Made by a program: the position numbers and the translations under genes
In this document: piece by piece, positions 25,481 to 31,984 of the stretch
Numbering within the stretch: position 1 is the stretch's first letter
Layout: every line of letters starts with the position of its first letter
Source of the DNA: a virus
Strand: one strand, 5' to 3'
Virus record (IMG/VR): IMGVR_UViG_3300042326_000879
Coordinates: 1 to 32,821 of that record
Length of the DNA stretch: 32,821 nucleotides
Notes under the pieces: generated by a model
The model's input: the letters and a program-made list of their open reading frames with translations, nothing else
What the model was told of the DNA's origin: nothing
The model's database searches: none

Positions 25481-27681
25481 TATTTTAAGTTTTTAAAGGG
25501 TGAACGAGCTATTTTCATACCATTAGAAGCTCTTCCAGAAGAACCCATGTGTCTGAAAGGTCCCCAATTTAATTTACTAAATTTTTGTGAGTTATCCAAT
25601 TTTTTATTCCCATACTCTAAACGCTTAGCAAGACCTCTGTTAGATTGTTGCACCTTTGCAAATGCTATAAGTGCACAAAAAGAAACAAGTCTATCCACGT
25701 TTACACCATCTCTGTATGCTTGCATTTCTTTTAACAACATGATGTCTGGAATACGTTCAACACCATATATTGTTTTAACTATTTCTCCATCAGGCTTAGT
25801 TTCATGATCTAGTTCCTCTCTTAAAAATTCAATTCCATAAGATAGAATTGTGCCCTTAAAAAGTGTACCTACGTTTTTCCAACCATACTCTTGAAAGACA
25901 TTTCTGTTGGCACCTATATCTTTTAAGAACAAAATCATGTCTTTAGGAACTAAATAACGCTGTTTCTTTTTAGAAATCATGTATTGTATGAACAGAGCTA
26001 CGTTATTTTCCACTATAGTCCATGCATTATACCATTCTATAAGAAGTTCTAAACGTTCATGTGTTTTATTAATATCATCAAATCTTCCACACCAAGAAGC
26101 AACTATACCATCTCTTTCTATACTGTTCTTCACCTTACCATCTCCGTCATCTCTAATTATTTCTACAGGGTTTTTATAAATATATATAGCACAAAGAGAA
26201 TCTGAGGTTGTTGTCTTACCCTCTCCCACTGGATCTACAGAAGCATAATATGTTCCAAACTGGGGATCTTTCATAGGACGCTCATATACACATATCACTC
26301 CCTCTTTGTTTTCTAGTTTTTTAGAAATTGGAAATTCCATAATAGGAATCTTTCTAGAGGGTTTATCTACAATCTTTCCTTCAGCATCACGAGAAAGTTC
26401 CAGATATTCCACTGAATACTCTCTATCTTGAATACGTTGCATTTGTTTTGAAACCAAATGTGGGGGAAATACACTTATTTTTCTTGTAGCAAAAGCCTCT
26501 TCTATATTACGAGGACTTTGAGAAAGTTCCAGCTGATATGCTTCAGGCTTTAGTTCACTCTTAGCTTTTTCAAATCTTTTCTCTAAAGCTTCTAAAGCTT
26601 CTTTCACCATAGAGTTACCAAACTCATCTATGTACGGAGGCATGCTCCACTGTTCAGGAATAAAAAGACCAGTGATACCTATTGTACCATCTTTATCTAT
26701 TAGATTGGATTTTACACCATAAAAACCATTCTCTTCAGGATGAAGAACATATTCTTTTAAAGGTTCACATTGATCAAGATCACCCACAGATCCTGCAGCA
26801 ATAAATTGACCAGTGATTATTTCACCAGATTTTAAAGCTGGTTTAATAAATCCATATGTATCATCCATTTTAGGAGCAATACCTGCTTCTTCATGAAAGA
26901 AATAAGTTACGGGACCACCTACACCATTTGTTGGATCTTTCTCAAAAGAATAACCATTTATAGTTGATTTAAGACCTTTATAAGTATCTCGGCCGTTAAC
27001 CCTCACTTTAATTTTTTGCTCCCAAGCAAATACCTTGTCAGGTTCTGCTGGTCTATACCAAGCAGTGTGTTCATTAATAAAGTTTCTATATTCATTTAGA
27101 AACTTCCAAGAACCTTTTTCATTAATATAATCTTTTAGAGAAGATCCTATTTTACAAATGGAACCTGATTCAAAAACCCATTGATTAATCAGCTTAGCCA
27201 TGTGAAAATAAGAAGAAGCAATTTGACGTTTTTTAAGAATAATAGCATGCTTGTAATTAAGCTCTCCTAATAATTCATAAAGAGCCATGTGATATTGAGC
27301 ATCTCTCACCTTTGCAAAATCAAACTTTTTTTCTTCCTTATCATATATGGGAAGAAAGTTAAGCCACATATAGTAGTCACGACTGATATACCATTCACTA
27401 TTATCATTTTTGACAATAATGCCTGATTTACACTTTATTTTCTGGTCATCCCAGTAAATTCTAAAGTCTTTGGATTTAAATGGAGCAGCACAATAAAAAC
27501 CTTGTTTTCTAAACTTACGTCCTTCTGAATTAAATACTAAAGAACTTTCATCAAAATTATACTCACCAGGTTCTTTAAATATAGAAAATATATAATCTGC
27601 AAAGTCTTTTCTTGTAAAAAAAGATGTTGTAGTCCATTGATTATTTTCATATGTAGGAACTTCTATAAACATTTTATTCAT
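25480..27681 (-). CDS. terL: Terminase large subunit
   Basis: A 733-aa DNA-packaging motor and nuclease. The ATPase part (about residues 90-400) has a variant Walker A region at 150-157 (KKRQIASS) and a Walker B-like strand ending in acidic residues (VTYFFHEEAG, E264-E265). QSPRNIEEAF near 388-397 is typical just before the nuclease part. The C-terminal RNase H-like nuclease has YYASVDPVGEG with D483, SDSLCAIYIY, IVENN, and a late VDRLVSFCALIAFAKV segment. The extended N-terminal 90 residues are common in large Bacteroidota phage terminases. The tRNA gene at 27705-27797 lies just upstream, and a 5-bp hairpin (27684-27697) lies right before the ATG. Confidence 0.92.
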   Translation of the reverse strand: MNKMFIEVPTYENNQWTTTSFFTRKDFADYIFSIFKEPGEYNFDESSLVFNSEGRKFRKQGFYCAAPFKSKDFRIYWDDQKIKCKSGIIVKNDNSEWYISRDYYMWLNFLPIYDKEEKKFDFAKVRDAQYHMALYELLGELNYKHAIILKKRQIASSYFHMAKLINQWVFESGSICKIGSSLKDYINEKGSWKFLNEYRNFINEHTAWYRPAEPDKVFAWEQKIKVRVNGRDTYKGLKSTINGYSFEKDPTNGVGGPVTYFFHEEAGIAPKMDDTYGFIKPALKSGEIITGQFIAAGSVGDLDQCEPLKEYVLHPEENGFYGVKSNLIDKDGTIGITGLFIPEQWSMPPYIDEFGNSMVKEALEALEKRFEKAKSELKPEAYQLELSQSPRNIEEAFATRKISVFPPHLVSKQMQRIQDREYSVEYLELSRDAEGKIVDKPSRKIPIMEFPISKKLENKEGVICVYERPMKDPQFGTYYASVDPVGEGKTTTSDSLCAIYIYKNPVEIIRDDGDGKVKNSIERDGIVASWCGRFDDINKTHERLELLIEWYNAWTIVENNVALFIQYMISKKKQRYLVPKDMILFLKDIGANRNVFQEYGWKNVGTLFKGTILSYGIEFLREELDHETKPDGEIVKTIYGVERIPDIMLLKEMQAYRDGVNVDRLVSFCALIAFAKVQQSNRGLAKRLEYGNKKLDNSQKFSKLNWGPFRHMGSSGRASNGMKIARSPFKNLK

Positions 27682-27704
27682 CCAACCCTATTGGGTTTTT
27701 TAAG

Positions 27705-27797
27705 CTGTAAGGGGACGATTTGAACGTCCAAGCTTTTATTATTAGTAAAAGCACCACCGAGACAAGGTGGCGTGTCTACCAGTTTCACCACCTTACA
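27705..27797 (-). tRNA. Atypical class II tRNA, anticodon GUC
   Basis: A 93-base cloverleaf. The acceptor is TGTAAGG/CCTTACA, the D-arm is Leu-like (TGGTGAAACTGGTAGACACG), the anticodon stem is CCACC/GGTGG, and the variable arm is long with a 7-bp stem GCTTTTA/TAAAAGC. The T-arm is canonical GGACG-TTCAAAT-CGTCC, with discriminator G and no encoded CCA. The anticodon loop is TTGTCTC, so 34-36 would be GUC (Asp). Asp tRNAs have short variable arms; long arms belong to Leu, Ser and Tyr. Residue 37 is U instead of the usual purine. It fills the gap between terL and the upstream gene, 3 bases from that gene's stop. It may be non-canonical, decaying, or serve a non-decoding role. Confidence 0.8.
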
Positions 27798-27800
27798 TTG

Positions 27801-28316
27801 TTATTCTTGATCATAACTTAAACGTTGCCCACCTCTCACTTGGCTTTGTTGTTCCTCTTCCAGATCGCGTAGTGTGCCTTTAAAGCTCTGACGTATTGCT
27901 TCAAACTTTGCTGCGGCATTAACAAGTGCTGTAATGTTACCGTCTCTACCATGTTCAATTTCTGTGGTCTCCATGTATTTAGCAAACCTATCAAGCATGC
28001 TTTTAATACCAGCATATGCTCTGTACGTTGGTGTTTCGTAGAGCTTTTTACACATTTCAAAAGCATTAAGAATAAGATCTTCTTCAGGCGAAAAGTCAGC
28101 TTCAACTTGTTGTAAAATGAGTTCTTCTTTTTCTGATTCTGGTACATCAAAAAATGGATTTACGTCCGGACTAGGACATGTCATGTAAAATAAATAGGAA
28201 TAAATTTTTAAATAATCATCTGGATATTCATCCATTATATTTTTTAAAAACTTTAATGTGTAACAGTGTTCTGTTGGAATCACCCTACTATTCTGTATGT
28301 CAAATAATTTAACCAT
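27801..28316 (-). CDS. Conserved-type protein encoded upstream of terL (small terminase candidate)
   Basis: A 171-aa protein from the ATG at 28316 (MVKLFDIQNSRVIPTEHCYT). The longer frame to 28403 overlaps the previous gene, so this start is preferred. It is almost all helical, with CPSPDVNPFFDVPESEKEEL, CKKLYETPTYRAYAGIKSML and IEHGRDGNITALVNAAAKFE, then a charged C-terminus. I remember this protein as conserved next to terminase genes in Bacteroidota phages. Position suggests a small terminase or another packaging factor, but no helix-turn-helix is evident, so the role is inference. Confidence 0.7.
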   Translation of the reverse strand: MVKLFDIQNSRVIPTEHCYTLKFLKNIMDEYPDDYLKIYSYLFYMTCPSPDVNPFFDVPESEKEELILQQVEADFSPEEDLILNAFEMCKKLYETPTYRAYAGIKSMLDRFAKYMETTEIEHGRDGNITALVNAAAKFEAIRQSFKGTLRDLEEEQQSQVRGGQRLSYDQE

Positions 28317-28326
28317 TTGTTTTTCT

Positions 28327-28581
28327 TTAGAGACACTCCACGTCTTGTTTTGTAACCTGAATACCTTCGGGGTTAAGCTTCTCTCCGGCCGTAGGATTAC
28401 CATAAACTACTAAATCATTTTGGTCCACTGTACGAAGTATGCCTGTTTTATAAAACTTCACTATAAACTGTGGATTAGAATGTATGCTTCCAGCAATCAT
28501 AAATAATGCCACACCATATCCGTGCTTTTTTTCATATACATCAAATGGATTGACTATTTCGTGTATTGTCTGAACTATCAT
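28327..28581 (-). CDS. 84-aa small protein, unknown function
   Basis: It starts at a TAATG overlap with the nuclease gene stop. The sequence (MIVQTIHEIVNPFDVYEKKH, then GYGVALFMIAGSIHSNPQFI) suggests a compact beta-rich fold with a Gly-Tyr-Gly strand. It is probably translated together with the nuclease and the putative packaging gene. No domain is recognised. Confidence 0.65.
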   Translation of the reverse strand: MIVQTIHEIVNPFDVYEKKHGYGVALFMIAGSIHSNPQFIVKFYKTGILRTVDQNDLVVYGNPTAGEKLNPEGIQVTKQDVECL

Positions 28582-29411
28582 TAGACTTTTTTTAGTTTAT
28601 GTCTATTATCTTGTAACCAGTGAATAAGAGAAATCACTTCTTTTTTTAAATAGGGAATATCATATTGCACTATATCTTTTACAATAGGATCTCCATTAGA
28701 ATCTAAAGCTGTAATAGGATTTCCGTATTTATCTTTACCCACTTCTTCAAATAAAACGTGGTGTATTGTCATACCACCAAATACAAGACGGGGGTTGTGT
28801 TTTAAAATCATAAACATGTACATACTAAGCTGTAATGCATAATGATTTAAATGACAGTCATCTAAATGTGAAACAGGAGCAAACATCTTTTGAGAAACTC
28901 CTTCCCAATTAGTATAACCTTCTAGCTTAATTTCTTTGTTTGTTTTATAATCAGTTACATACACCTCATTATTAATCACTTCAACCTTATCTGACTGACC
29001 ACATATTCCAGCTGATTTTAAATAGACAAAATGTTCTGGATAAATACCGTTGGCAAGCTTTTGGTTAGGAGAATACTTGACACCTTCTTTTTCAATAGGG
29101 TTTATAACAGGTAGTTCTACACCGTGAACTTCTATTGTTTTTAATTCAGAAAGATCTTTCTCTCTACAATTATGATACCATGTACCTAGTGATGTAGCTC
29201 TGTTAGCTTCGTTTTTCCAAGCTTCTTTAATTTGATCTGGTGTAAGTCCATACCATTTGGATTTTTTACTCCTTGAAGATTTTAAAGCAATAGCATCTGC
29301 ATCAAAAGGTTGCTTAAAATTAGAAATAAAAGAAGTGACACTTAACCAAGAAATATCATCAGGTTCTAAACTATAATATTTGTGGTTTTCAGGAATAAAT
29401 TTTACTACCAT
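28581..29411 (-). CDS. PD-(D/E)XK nuclease (RecB/Cas4-like)
   Basis: A 276-aa nuclease. Visible motifs, in order, are GTWYH (H80), PEH (E126), GQSD (D141), the core TDYKTNK with D154 and K156, and QLSMY (Q194, Y198). This His, acidic, D-x-K, Q-x-x-x-Y order is the RecB-family signature. It lacks the four Cys of Cas4 iron-sulfur enzymes. Possible roles are processing of replication intermediates or packaging ends, or recombination. It overlaps the next gene and lies 5 bases after the Cys-rich gene, in a packaging and DNA-handling cluster. Confidence 0.85.
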   Translation of the reverse strand: MVVKFIPENHKYYSLEPDDISWLSVTSFISNFKQPFDADAIALKSSRSKKSKWYGLTPDQIKEAWKNEANRATSLGTWYHNCREKDLSELKTIEVHGVELPVINPIEKEGVKYSPNQKLANGIYPEHFVYLKSAGICGQSDKVEVINNEVYVTDYKTNKEIKLEGYTNWEGVSQKMFAPVSHLDDCHLNHYALQLSMYMFMILKHNPRLVFGGMTIHHVLFEEVGKDKYGNPITALDSNGDPIVKDIVQYDIPYLKKEVISLIHWLQDNRHKLKKV

Positions 29412-29416
29412 AATAT

Positions 29417-29749
29417 TTAATTAAGACCTAGCTTTTGATTTAATAAATCCTCTTCTTCTTGTGTCATCTCAGATTTCCAATGTCCCATTGGACATTCAGA
29501 ACTAAGAGATCTTATTTTAAACTTTAGTGAACATCCACATCCTCCCATTTTTTCATTGCAGCAAGGAGTGGTTCCAGGAACTAAACAACCATCATCATTT
29601 TCTGTATAAAGATCACAAAAAAGACAAATCTTCATTCTTTCTTCAGCAATATGTTCAACATCTTCACGTTTAAATATGCTATTTGTCACTCCCTCAAGTA
29701 TCTGCCCTTTAGCTTTCCAAATTCTGATTATGTTTTCTCGTAGACTCAT
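29417..29749 (-). CDS. Cys-rich zinc-binding protein, unknown function
   Basis: A 110-aa protein. The N-terminal 35 residues are basic and helical (RENIIRIWKAKGQILEGVTN). The centre has eight Cys and a His in zinc-site spacing: C42-x2-C45, C55, C63-C64, C71-x-C73, then C86 and H90 (KICLFCDLY, GTTPCCNEKMGGCGC, SECPMGHW). This would hold one or two zinc ions. It may bind nucleic acid or a polymerase. The start lies 41 bases inside the HU-like gene, an unusually long overlap. Confidence 0.75.
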   Translation of the reverse strand: MSLRENIIRIWKAKGQILEGVTNSIFKREDVEHIAEERMKICLFCDLYTENDDGCLVPGTTPCCNEKMGGCGCSLKFKIRSLSSECPMGHWKSEMTQEEEDLLNQKLGLN

Positions 29750-30113
29750 ATGTTGTACGTTTATGCATTTTTACAAAATCTGCTCTTTGTTGTTCCACAT
29801 CTAACATTGTTTTCATGTTCTTAAGATCGTATAAATTTTCTGCTGTTTTATAACGAGCTGTTATTTGTTGCATACCTTTTAATCTATTCTTTTCTTCAAA
29901 TCTCTCAAGCATTTGAATCTTATCATCTAGCTTCCAATGCTTAATAACAAAATCTCCTAAATTAGTTAGGTGCACTCTTGTATGTGTAAGTGCACTTAAG
30001 TTTTTTCTAACTTCTACCCAGTGGTAGGAAATAACATCTTCTACAGTTTTTACAGGTAGATTTAGTTCATTTGCTACATCTGGTATAAACTCTTTAGCCT
30101 TCTTTGGTCGCAA
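29709..30113 (-). CDS. HU/IHF-like DNA-binding protein
   Basis: A 134-aa protein. Residues 1-60 resemble the HU/IHF N-terminus: two helices (FIPDVANELNLPVKTVEDVI, SYHWVEVRKNLSAL) followed by strands RVHLTNLGDFVIKHW, which match the L-x-x-x-G-x-F element. The C-terminal half is not the usual beta arm but a long charged helix (KMHKRTTYESTRKHNQNLES), so it may be a divergent or helix-extended form. HU-like proteins bend and condense DNA and occur in many Bacteroidota phages. Its ends overlap both neighbouring genes. Confidence 0.7.
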   Translation of the reverse strand: MRPKKAKEFIPDVANELNLPVKTVEDVISYHWVEVRKNLSALTHTRVHLTNLGDFVIKHWKLDDKIQMLERFEEKNRLKGMQQITARYKTAENLYDLKNMKTMLDVEQQRADFVKMHKRTTYESTRKHNQNLES

Positions 30114-30465
30114 CAGACAAGAATTTAAAATCTAATAATATATTACCCTGGGCCATCATTTTTAGATCGGGATGAATGTATATTTTCTTTTTATTCTTTC
30201 CTTCTTTCTTAATAAGGTTTTTCTTTTCTGCTTTTGTAAGACAGTTTCTTACACTTTGTGTACTAGAAAAAATCTTTTTTTCGTAAGCTTTAAAGCAAAA
30301 ACTTGTCAGCTCCTGTTCTCCTTCAAGAGCCAGAAATGTTAAACAATCTAAATCAGCATCACTCACTTGTATATTATACAAATAGCAATAAGTGATTAGT
30401 TGGTATTTTACAGATTGCCAAGTGGTGAGTTTCATTCTCTTTTCCACTTGATTAAATAGTGCCAT
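30094..30465 (-). CDS. Winged-helix-like DNA-binding protein
   Basis: A 123-aa protein whose ATG overlaps the GNAT gene stop as TAATG. An inner start at 30435 (MKLTTWQSVKYQLITYCYLY) is possible. Residues 40-100 form a helix-turn-helix pattern (LTSFCFKAYEKKIFSSTQSV, RNCLTKAEKKNLIKKEGKN) followed by a basic hairpin KKKIYIHP, as in winged-helix regulators where S-T-Q-S-V-R-N-C-L would be the recognition helix. It may be a transcription or replication regulator. The end overlaps the HU-like gene by 20 bases. Confidence 0.65.
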   Translation of the reverse strand: MALFNQVEKRMKLTTWQSVKYQLITYCYLYNIQVSDADLDCLTFLALEGEQELTSFCFKAYEKKIFSSTQSVRNCLTKAEKKNLIKKEGKNKKKIYIHPDLKMMAQGNILLDFKFLSVATKEG

Positions 30466-30902
30466 TATACAGACAATTTAAAACTCATATAATCTTCTCC
30501 TGTGCCGTTCCAGTTTTTATGCAGAACAACTGGGGAAGCTCCCAGGTTTTCAAAAATGTGCCAAGAAGCACCTTTTCTAGCTTCCCCTATTAAATGTTCA
30601 AACTTCATTTCTTTACACCAATCTAAAACGGTGGTGATCATTTCATAACCAAGTCCTTTTCCTCTATGAGCTGGTAGAACAGTGAAACTGTCTATATTAA
30701 CAACATTATCACTTTGCCAGGTTAATACACTTTCAGCTACTAATTCCTTACCTAGTTTTAACCACACTCCCTGACATTTGTCATTTTGTGTTAACATATA
30801 AAACTTGTATTTAAAATCCCACCTAAGCTCCAAAGGATGTTCTTTTTCAAAAACCATCGCTTCCTTATAATCACGTAGTTTATAAAGAACAGTTGTTTTC
30901 AT
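30465..30902 (-). CDS. GNAT family N-acetyltransferase
   Basis: A 145-aa protein with a GNAT core. Strands include VVNIDSFTVLPAHRGKGLGY; R80-G-K-G83-L-G85 is the R-x-x-G-x-G acetyl-CoA phosphate-binding motif at the start of the next helix (YEMITTVLDWCKEM). The last strands are HLIGEARKGASWHIFENLGA and SPVVLHKNWNGTGEDYMSFK. It transfers an acetyl group from acetyl-CoA to an unknown acceptor, possibly a host or phage protein or a small toxic molecule. It is in one tight cluster with the coiled-coil and winged-helix genes. Confidence 0.85.
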   Translation of the reverse strand: MKTTVLYKLRDYKEAMVFEKEHPLELRWDFKYKFYMLTQNDKCQGVWLKLGKELVAESVLTWQSDNVVNIDSFTVLPAHRGKGLGYEMITTVLDWCKEMKFEHLIGEARKGASWHIFENLGASPVVLHKNWNGTGEDYMSFKLSV

Positions 30903-30905
30903 ACG

Positions 30906-31166
30906 CTATTTAACTTTTTTTAAAGAACGTGGAGCAGATGGCTCTTGGTTTTCATTCTCTTCTTTTTCATCACCTTCTTCCTCCGGGGAATTAGTCATTT
31001 GTCCAATAAAGGCAATAGCTCTAAATTCTTCAGCTCTAGAAACAGCCAGTTCTGTATTAAGCTTCTGAAGTTCTAATTGTACCTTCTTCACCTCAATTTG
31101 TTCTTGTAGAAATGTAATCACTTCTTCCTTGCTAGGAATGTTTTGTTTTTCTTGTTCTGTGCTCAT
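30906..31166 (-). CDS. 86-aa coiled-coil protein, unknown function
   Basis: The start is taken at ATG 31166 (MSTEQEKQNIPSKEEVITFL); the longer frame to 31208 overlaps the previous gene. Residues 15-55 form a helix with regular Leu/Val spacing (EQIEVKKVQLELQKLNTELA). The tail is acidic and then basic (EEEGDEKEENENQEP, SLKKVK). It is likely a small oligomeric accessory protein. Function unknown. Confidence 0.65.
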   Translation of the reverse strand: MSTEQEKQNIPSKEEVITFLQEQIEVKKVQLELQKLNTELAVSRAEEFRAIAFIGQMTNSPEEEGDEKEENENQEPSAPRSLKKVK

Positions 31167-31182
31167 AAAATAAATGTTTGGT

Positions 31183-31488
31183 TTATAATTCAAAATCATT
31201 ACTTCCACAATCTGAAGAATCAGATGATGGGGAAGCTTGATAATATTCTTTAAAAATTTTAGAAAATTCTACAAAGGGAGTGTCAATAATATAACTATCT
31301 CCTCCTTCTATAAAAATAGTGGTGCAGTTGTAAGTGAAGCTTTCTTCATCATCTGAAGCCAGCTTACATGCTAAGACTATTTCTAATAAAAACATATAGG
31401 GCATCCATTTACCTCCGTCTTCTTGTTCTAGCAGTCTAGCACTATCTGCATCTATACTACGGCAATGAATGTTACAATGATGTACCAT
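31183..31488 (-). CDS. 101-aa conserved-type phage protein, unknown function
   Basis: A protein with strands NIHCRSIDADSARLLEQEDG and KWMPYMFLLEIVLACKLASD, a DEESFTYNCTTIFIEGGDSY segment and an IDTPFVEF strand, ending in an acidic Ser-rich tail. I remember close relatives across Bacteroidota phages. It is the first gene of the accessory unit, 24 bases after the core of promoter copy d. No catalytic motif is seen. Confidence 0.65.
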   Translation of the reverse strand: MVHHCNIHCRSIDADSARLLEQEDGGKWMPYMFLLEIVLACKLASDDEESFTYNCTTIFIEGGDSYIIDTPFVEFSKIFKEYYQASPSSDSSDCGSNDFEL

Positions 31489-31499
31489 AATTAGTGTTT

Positions 31500-31530
31500 G
31501 TTTACATTAATAATATACTAAATAAGTTTA
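31500..31530 (-). promoter_or_regulatory. Phage-type promoter motif (copy d)
   Basis: The minus strand reads AACTTATTTAGTATATTATT and then AATGTAAAC. The core is at 31512-31518, 24 bases before the ATG at 31488. It would start the accessory and packaging unit. A separate 10-bp palindrome ACACATGTGT lies at 31581-31590 in the spacer to the tRNA-Gln gene. Confidence 0.6.
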
Positions 31531-31599
31531 AACCCTCCAAATTTAGTTTTAACTTCTGTAAGTATATATGTAAATTATTAACACATGTGTATAAGCTAG

Positions 31600-31670
31600 T
31601 TTCTCCTTTTGGAATTGAACCAAAACTAACAGAGCCAAAATCTGTTGTACTACCGTTATACTAAGAAGAA
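31600..31670 (-). tRNA. tRNA-Gln (anticodon UUG)
   Basis: A 71-base cloverleaf. The acceptor is TTCTTCT/AGGAGAA with one wobble and discriminator A. The D-loop AACGGTA contains GG. The anticodon stem is ACAGA/TCTGT, with loop TTTTGGC giving UUG for codon CAA. The T-arm is TTTGG-TTCAATT-CCAAA. CCA is not encoded. Gln codons are frequent in the portal and scaffold genes. Confidence 0.88.
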
Positions 31671-31676
31671 CTATAG

Positions 31677-31747
31677 AGACACCAGACAGAATCAAACTGT
31701 CCTTAACTGTTTTGCAAACAGCCACCTAATCACTCGGCCATGGTGTC
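31677..31747 (-). tRNA. tRNA-Cys (anticodon GCA)
   Basis: A 71-base cloverleaf. The acceptor is GACACCA/TGGTGTC with discriminator U, as in bacterial tRNA-Cys. The anticodon loop TTGCAAA gives GCA, and the T-stem is GACAG/CTGTC. The D-loop has GTGATTA and the T-loop TTTGATT: the normally fixed G19-C56 contact appears replaced by A19-U56. CCA is not encoded. Confidence 0.9.
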
Positions 31748-31754
31748 TTATATG

Positions 31755-31827
31755 CATGGGTGCCAGGCTACGATCCTGGGACTTCTAGTTTTGGAGACTA
31801 GCACTCTACCAACTGAGTTACACCCAC
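31755..31827 (-). tRNA. tRNA-Trp (anticodon CCA)
   Basis: A 73-base cloverleaf. The acceptor is GTGGGTG/CACCCAT with one G-U at the end and discriminator G, as in bacterial tRNA-Trp. The D-stem is ACTC/GAGT with loop AGTTGGTA. The anticodon loop CTCCAAA gives CCA. The T-arm is CCAGG-ATCGTAG-CCTGG, whose loop has A54 and U58 in place of the usual U54-A58. It starts 4 bases after the upstream terminator element. Confidence 0.9.
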
Positions 31828-31830
31828 ATA

Positions 31831-31865
31831 AAACAAAAAACCCGGTTAGAGCTATTCTAACCGGG
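31831..31865 (-). terminator. Strong intrinsic terminator upstream of the tRNA genes
   Basis: The arms CCCGGTTAGA (31841-31850) and TCTAACCGGG (31856-31865) form a perfect 10-bp stem with a 5-base loop. On the minus strand it is followed by TTTTTTGTTTT. It would end transcripts from promoter copy g and limit read-through into the tRNAs. Confidence 0.9.
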
Positions 31866-31955
31866 CTACACTAATTATAATTATTAACTAGACATAATAT
31901 TCCCGGCTGACAGACTGCTGCCAGAAACAGAAAACATTACATATAGAAATCATCA
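31841..31955 (-). ncRNA. Candidate small RNA between a phage promoter and terminator
   Basis: Promoter copy g (31968-31974) and the strong terminator (31831-31865) bracket about 110 bases with no convincing gene. The RNA would contain a hairpin at 31900-31927 (8-bp stem TTTCTGGC/GCCGGGAA with two G-U pairs) and end with the 10-bp terminator stem. A 24-codon frame (31888-31962) begins too close to the promoter core to be translated from it. It could be a regulatory small RNA or a leader that controls tRNA expression. The 5' end is estimated. Confidence 0.4.
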
Positions 31956-31959
31956 CCTT

Positions 31960-31984
31960 CATAATACAATATACATATTTTTTA
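31960..31984 (-). promoter_or_regulatory. Phage-type promoter motif (copy g)
   Basis: The minus strand reads AAAAAATATGTATATTGTAT, with the core at 31968-31974. It lies just after the 67-aa gene and before the candidate small RNA and the tRNA genes. Confidence 0.5.

Noticed and set aside
27684-27697. AACCC-TATT-GGGTT hairpin followed by six T on the plus strand
   Set aside because: It has only five pairs, and no plus-strand gene precedes it. On the minus strand, where transcription runs, it has no T-tract. At most it affects terL initiation.
29709-30113. CRISPR-Cas relation for the HU-like and RecB-like nuclease pair
   Set aside because: No repeat-spacer array is present in the window and the nuclease lacks the Cas4 cysteines.
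31888-31962. 24-codon frame in the leader before the tRNA genes
   Set aside because: Its ATG is only about 6 bases from the promoter core, so it would lie before or at the transcript start; the peptide looks like chance sequence.
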